Shown piece after piece: positions 62,160-64,000 of a stretch of 64,000 nt of DNA. The stretch lies in NCBI GenBank assembly GCA_934675685.1, contig CAKURL010000002.1:1-64000 (forward strand), written 5' to 3'. Source of the DNA: an uncultured Candidatus Melainabacteria bacterium. GTDB lineage: Bacteria; Cyanobacteriota; Vampirovibrionia; Gastranaerophilales; Gastranaerophilaceae. How positions within the stretch are numbered: position 1 is the first letter of the stretch; each line of letters starts with the position of its first letter. The notes beneath the pieces were generated by a model. It had not been told where the DNA came from, did no database searches, and was given only the letters and a program-made list of their open reading frames with translations. The position numbers were made by a program, and so were the translations under genes.

Positions 62160-63014
62160 ATGACAATTAGTGTAAACAATAGAAAAAAAAGTTCGAAAAA
62201 ATCTTTCGACGAATTAGTTAAGGATTTAAAAACTTCTAATTCTGAAAAAGTTAGATATAATGCTGCTCGTATTTTAGGCGAAATGGGCGATTTCAACGCA
62301 GTTGAGCCATTAATCAATGTTTTGAAAAATGACAAAAATGGTTCTGTTCGCTTGTATGCAGCTCGTGCTCTTGGCGAATTGGGCGACACAAACGCTACAG
62401 TTCCTCTAATTGAATCTTTAAAATTAGATAGAAACGTAGATGTTCGCGTTCGTGCTGCTCGTGCTCTCGGCCGTTTGGGCGGCGAAGTAGTGGTTGAGCC
62501 ATTAGTAGAAGCTCTAAATGACGAAAATCCTCAAGTTTGCATTACTGCAACAGAAGCATTAATCGAAATCGGCGACGTTGCAACAGACGCATTAATCGAA
62601 TCTTTGGATCACGAAAAAGTAAATGTTCGTTGCGACGCTACTCGTGCTCTTGGTGAAATCGGAAACCCAAAATGCGTTGAAAAAATCATCGGCATGTTAA
62701 ACGACGAATGGGTTAACGTTCGAATTTATGCTGTAACTTCTTTGGGCAAATTGAACGACAAAAAAGCCGTTCCTGCTTTAATCGAAGTTATGAAAAACGA
62801 AAAAGAAAATGATTTGGTTCGTGCCGGCGCTGCTGCTGCACTTGGAGTTTTAAGAGACCAAAGGGCATTGTTGCCATTAAGAGAATTAATCATCAATGCA
62901 GAAGAATTGGGCGAATTAGAAGACACTGCTTTGAAATCTTTCAAAAAAATCATGGCTGCAAATTGGGAAGCTATGCAAGGTGTTCAAAGCGTTAAAAAAC
63001 CTAGCTTCTTTTAA
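62160..63014 (+). CDS. HEAT-repeat (PBS lyase-like) protein
   Basis: A 284-residue protein built of about seven ~31-residue HEAT/PBS-lyase repeats, each with a pattern like VRxxAARALGELGDxxAVxPLIxxL (for example VRLYAARALGELGDTNATVP and VRVRAARALGRLGGEVVVEP). Such folds are scaffolds for protein binding; cyanobacterial relatives act in phycobilin attachment, but there is no hint of phycobilins here. The start is fixed by GGAGG 6 bases before the ATG. Codon use is more regular than its neighbours, suggesting good expression. Followed by a terminator. Confidence 0.92.
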   Translation: MTISVNNRKKSSKKSFDELVKDLKTSNSEKVRYNAARILGEMGDFNAVEPLINVLKNDKNGSVRLYAARALGELGDTNATVPLIESLKLDRNVDVRVRAARALGRLGGEVVVEPLVEALNDENPQVCITATEALIEIGDVATDALIESLDHEKVNVRCDATRALGEIGNPKCVEKIIGMLNDEWVNVRIYAVTSLGKLNDKKAVPALIEVMKNEKENDLVRAGAAAALGVLRDQRALLPLRELIINAEELGELEDTALKSFKKIMAANWEAMQGVQSVKKPSFF

Positions 63015-63046
63015 TCTTTAGTTTTTTAAAATTTAATAATTATAAA

Positions 63047-63078
63047 AAAATAGCTCTTTCTATTAGAAGAGCTATTTT
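63047..63078. terminator. Terminator between the HEAT gene and the small minus-strand gene
   Basis: AAAATAGCTCTT (63047-63058) and AAGAGCTATTTT (63067-63078) are exact inverted repeats with an 8-base loop. Both sides have A/T runs, so it can serve both converging genes. Confidence 0.9.
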
Positions 63079-63112
63079 TAGTATTAATAATTAGAAGAGG
63101 GAGGAGAATAAA

Positions 63113-63328
63113 TTAGAATTCCATTATTGAATTAATATCTTTTCTGATGTTTTCGCAGCCTACATCTGCGATTTGTTCGATATTATATTCTTTTAAATCT
63201 TGTTTTTCTTCTTTGTTGTTTTTGCAAATCAAAACACAAGCTATGTTGAAGTTGTCCAAGTTTAAAATTTGTTTTTCTATATTATTTAATTTTTCTTTAG
63301 CTAATTCAATTTTTTCTAAGATTTTCAT
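63113..63328 (-). CDS. Small unknown protein
   Basis: A 71-residue protein with no family I recognise. The N-terminal ~30 residues are a coiled-coil-like helix (KILEKIELAKEKLNNIEKQI), followed by a hydrophobic strand (FNIACVLICK) and a charged C-terminus. Two cysteines are present near the strand and one near the end (DVGCENI). A purine-rich AAGGATAGG lies about 10 bases before the ATG. Coding status is supported by the ribosome site and its position before a terminator, but it stays uncertain. Confidence 0.6.
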   Translation of the reverse strand: MKILEKIELAKEKLNNIEKQILNLDNFNIACVLICKNNKEEKQDLKEYNIEQIADVGCENIRKDINSIMEF

Positions 63329-63445
63329 TATTGCCTATCCTTTTGTGTGCCTTATGGTTTATCTATCGGATTTTTTAATGAAAACTTTAGAAAAAAGAAT
63401 AAATTGTTAAAGTTTCTTTACATTTGTTTGAAATTTAAGCTAAAA

Positions 63446-63889
63446 TTATTTTAAATATTCTTTGAATTTTTTGTTTGTATCAAACCAAAAGCCGCACCCA
63501 TCAAGCATTGTGACGCCGTCATAGATAAGGCTTGAATCTAGCGCTGGATAGTCTCTACAAAAAATTGGGCGAAAGAAATAGATTTTACATTTGTTGTCGT
63601 TTGAGATGTGTTTGCATTTAAATGTCAAAGCGCCATTTTGAAAGTCTTTTTTGTCTTTGATTTTTCCTGAAATTTCAAAGTTTCTATAGTATCTGTGTTT
63701 TTTTCTCATCTCGAAAAACACTTTTTCGTCTTTAACATAGCCATCTTTAGTTGAAAACAAGATGTTTCTGCAACATTTTCCGCAGCGAGCGCATTTTCCT
63801 TTGATTATATATTTTGAAGAAAACATTTTATTATAAATATCCAAGAAAAAATCTTCAAAAAAATCTTTAACTTTTTTAAAATTAATCAT
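63446..63889 (-). CDS. YkgJ-family cysteine-cluster protein
   Basis: A 147-residue protein with the YkgJ/CxxCxxCC zinc/iron-sulfur signature: KCARCGKCCRNILF (~34-43), then TFKCKHISNDNKCKIYFFRP and FCRDYPALDS. The spacing of these cysteines is as in the family (a putative [Fe-S] or zinc ligand set). Function unknown. The start codon overlaps the stop of the gene upstream by a few bases, so it is co-translated with the partial gene at the window end. Confidence 0.9.
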   Translation of the reverse strand: MINFKKVKDFFEDFFLDIYNKMFSSKYIIKGKCARCGKCCRNILFSTKDGYVKDEKVFFEMRKKHRYYRNFEISGKIKDKKDFQNGALTFKCKHISNDNKCKIYFFRPIFCRDYPALDSSLIYDGVTMLDGCGFWFDTNKKFKEYLK

Positions 63890-64000
63890 TTTCCACCGTA
63901 AAATGTGCGATTGCGACCCATTGTTGCAGGTTCTCTATGTCGAAAATTTGAAGGTAATATTTACCTGCTTCGCTCAATGTGAAATAATTTGAGTAATAAT
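63882..64000 (-). CDS. C-terminal end of an unknown protein (partial)
   Basis: The minus strand reads 38 codons from the window edge to TAA at 63882-63884, ending YYLQIFDIENLQQWVAIAH and FTVEND. The pattern AGKYYLQIFD looks like an Ig-like or beta-sandwich strand. Too short for a family call. It overlaps the start of the YkgJ gene, so the two share a transcript. Confidence 0.6.
   Translation of the reverse strand, partial: YYSNYFTLSEAGKYYLQIFDIENLQQWVAIAHFTVEND

Overview
The window is AT-rich and gene-dense. It looks like the chromosome of an anaerobic diderm bacterium. Lipid A genes (lpxD-lpxC-fabZ-lpxA), a secretin and type IV pilus/type II secretion parts imply an outer membrane. A two-iron superoxide reductase (desulfoferrodoxin) implies anaerobiosis. 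The gene mix (RqcH, SMC-ScpA-ScpB, a DtxR-type regulator, calpain-like proteases, DUF1858 and bifunctional-nuclease proteins, GT35 phosphorylase) would fit a gut non-photosynthetic cyanobacterial relative (Gastranaerophilales/Melainabacteria). That placement is an inference from gene content, not something read off a marker gene.

Layout. 0-8.3 kb: thioredoxin end and desulfoferrodoxin, two tandem calpain-like proteases with a scrap of a third between them, a short alpha-glucan phosphorylase, and a glmU-prs-DHH phosphoesterase operon. 8.5-17.6 kb: ribosomal L28, a GT4 glycosyltransferase with an unknown anchored partner, phosphopentomutase after a dehydratase-activase-like protein, a two-domain M16 peptidase, and quinolinate synthase. 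17.7-21.1 kb: a DtxR-family repressor with two palindromic boxes in its own promoter, a lineage-type membrane protein, an unknown protein and Obg. 21.1-27.9 kb: a pilus/secretion operon (PilP/GspC-like, secretin, PilB/GspE ATPase, PilC/GspF). 28.1-34.7 kb: lpxD-lpxC-fabZ-lpxA, then M29 aminopeptidase, polyprenyl synthase and signal peptidase I with an unusual N-terminal domain. 34.8-42.4 kb: smc-scpA-scpB, followed by a truncated ribonucleotide-reductase-like protein lacking key cysteines and a HELGH metalloprotease-like protein.

42.4-51.8 kb: nadD-yqeK, rqcH, an Orn/Lys/Arg decarboxylase with a ChbG-type deacetylase, a GT2 transferase, and a dnaJ-queE-GT39 operon. 51.9-58.9 kb is the most accessory-looking part. 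It holds two related membrane proteins, tRNA-Arg(CCG), an XRE regulator divergent from a giant Cys-rich prepilin with three repeats, a 13+2+13 bp palindrome between those two genes, a roughly 336 bp nested inverted repeat, an orphan PAS histidine kinase, and an orphan C-terminal cassette of the prepilin domain. 58.9-64 kb: an acyl-CoA/ACP ligase, a BFN-domain protein, a DUF1858 protein, tRNA-Leu(UAA), a HEAT-repeat protein, two small genes and a partial gene.

Themes: envelope construction (lipid A, glycans, signal peptidase, pilus/secretion) and chromosome organisation dominate. The strongest candidates for new biology are the regulated Cys-rich repeat prepilin with its detached homologous cassette and nested palindrome, and the RNR-like pseudoenzyme behind smc-scpAB. 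No CRISPR array, phage module, integrase or insertion-sequence transposase was seen.
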